Below are positions 62,786 to 64,000 of a stretch of DNA of 64,000 nt, piece after piece. Numbering within the stretch: position 1 is the first letter of the stretch; every line of letters starts with the position of its first letter. Source of the stretch: Misgurnus anguillicaudatus (Eukaryota > Chordata > Actinopteri > Cypriniformes > Cobitidae); contig NC_073359.2 in the NCBI RefSeq assembly GCF_027580225.2, positions 17,120,001 to 17,184,000 on the forward strand. Reading direction: 5' to 3'. The notes under the pieces were generated by a model. It was not told where the DNA came from, did no database searches, and saw only the letters and a list, made by a program, of their open reading frames with translations. The position numbers and the translations under genes are program-made.

Positions 62786-62873
62786 GACAACAAGTTCTTC
62801 GCATGAGTAACATTAGGTGGTCTTTGAAATTTCCAAAATGTATTGCGCAAGTGAATGTCCATGCAGCTGAGAT

Positions 62874-63165
62874 AAACCCAGCCTGATCTCTCAAATTTGT
62901 TTGGGATAGTCACAGAATTCTTTGCTAATTTTTCCGTGGCATTCTCACGGATTGGTTACTCAACTGTTTTGTCCTATTTTCTTACCATTGTCGCTTCGAT
63001 TTAGGGTTAAATTTACATGAAATGACATCCGTGAGAATGCCACGGAAAAAGACAGTCCGTAGCAGGGCCACGAAAAAATGCGGAGATCCGTGAGAATGGC
63101 ACGGAAAAATTTGCAAAAAATTCCGTGACTATCCCATGGAACTTTGTGAGATCACGTTGGATAAA
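62874..63165. mobile_element. Foldback MITE with CCGTGGCATTCTCACGG hairpins
   Basis: TGGGATAGTCACAGAATTCT at the left and AAATTCCGTGACTATCCCAT at the right are inverted, with CCGTGGCATTCTCACGG and CCGTGAGAATGCCACGG inside. Confidence 0.75.
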
Positions 63166-64000
63166 CCATACAAAACGCATGCACAAAGCAAGCACATGCA
63201 CGAACTTGTGCATGAAATGTGCAAACGTTTTCACAAACAAATCATGGTTCACCAAAAACGTTTGTACTAAAATGTATTCTAAATGTACGAACGAACGTTT
63301 CAACCACACATATGCAATTATTAGCGAATGAGGCCCATTATGTCTTACTCATAACTTGATTAGTTTGACAATGGTTTGCAAAAATTTTAGACTTTGAATG
63401 AACTCAGATGTCAAACTACCTTTAAAGTTTACAGTCCATACCACATGCCACACAAACTACTTTATACAGGATAGAGAGGTGACACAGATCAAGTATGTGC
63501 CCGACAATTAACCTATCCAAGAGTGAAAGCTAACCTTATTTTCTGTGTGTCCAATTGGGGTAGAAACTCTTACCCTTACAGGGGGCATAGTGAATGATGG
63601 CTGTTCAGGACGATGGGAAGAAATCCCCCGAAACAACCAATAAATCTGTAGTCTGGTGAGTCGAGTCAGGGAGCTTATTACTAGTTTGTTAATAAGGCTC
63701 TAGGGTACAGTCCAGTGTTTTACAATCCAAGCCTCTATTAAAAGTCAGAGAACCAATAAATGAATCATTTTAATTTTTGTACTAAGCAAAACAGTCCGGA
63801 TAAAGTTTTCTATTCCATGCTGTGTTCCATTCGAGTTCTCAGACAACACAAACATTGCACTTCCAACCTCAGCTTTAGCCTTTCATCATAAATCAGTTTG
63901 AGTAGCATAAAGTCATGATACGAGGACATTTGGAAAAAAAATAACGAGTTCCCGAAAACCAAACAGGGATGTTTGCGTACTTCACCTTTCTCTGACTGAC
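63166..64000. other. Right edge of the window, nothing recognised
   Basis: AT-rich sequence with no clear exon or repeat ends. Confidence 0.4.

Noticed and set aside
63541..63660. Minus-strand frame ending at a CCT|GTAAGG donor-like site
   Set aside because: The translation did not resemble the A2M-family region expected there, and no acceptor or phase match was found.

Overview
The window looks like the nuclear genome of a ray-finned fish, most likely a cyprinid. Three things point that way: short spliced exons with large introns, an AT-rich background, and a dense load of DNA transposons of the type common in cyprinids (many copies starting AAAGGGATAGTTCACCC, tRNA-derived SINEs, Tc1, hAT and PIF/Harbinger-like elements). 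Everything is read from sequence and family knowledge; no database search was run.

Three host genes can be built exon by exon. (1) cks2 (+, 1051-2371): a complete three-exon gene for a 78-residue CDK-binding Cks protein, with E2F-like and CHR-like sites upstream. (2) odf3l2/cimap1d (-, 12869 to 4541): a complete four-exon gene for a 250-residue sperm-tail/axonemal PGP-repeat protein. (3) cpamd8 (-, 59746 to about 18.5 kb, with its 5' part beyond the right edge): at least 15 exons covering the end of the thioester domain, the CUB/MG and receptor-binding region with an internal RKRR furin-type site, a Kazal domain and an acidic tail. Splice phases agree across every junction.

By base count most of the window is mobile or repetitive DNA, nearly all of it in introns and intergenic gaps. 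The best-preserved element is a full-length Ty3/Gypsy chromovirus at 35155-40958. It has two 747-bp LTRs that look identical, a 5-bp AGTGT duplication, open gag and pol frames, a C-terminal chromodomain, and a primer site complementary to the predicted start of its own transcript. Other notable items are a hAT-type element carrying about 28 copies of a 33-bp minisatellite (55034-56522), a nest of at least six elements (9286-12594), a short-element family with 9-bp target duplications of which one copy retains a piece of coding sequence, a possible Crypton-type fragment, a Tc1 relic, large foldback elements ending in TTAA, and a roughly 4-kb minisatellite inside a cpamd8 intron.

Layout: 1-2.9 kb cks2; 2.9-4.5 kb foldback element; 4.5-12.9 kb odf3l2 with repeat-filled introns; 12.9-18.5 kb intergenic repeats; 18.5-59.7 kb cpamd8 with its transposon-filled introns, the Gypsy element lying in the intron between 33.7 and 45.0 kb; 59.7-64 kb an intron or 5' flank of cpamd8 in which no exon was recognised. 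The three genes have no evident functional link to one another.
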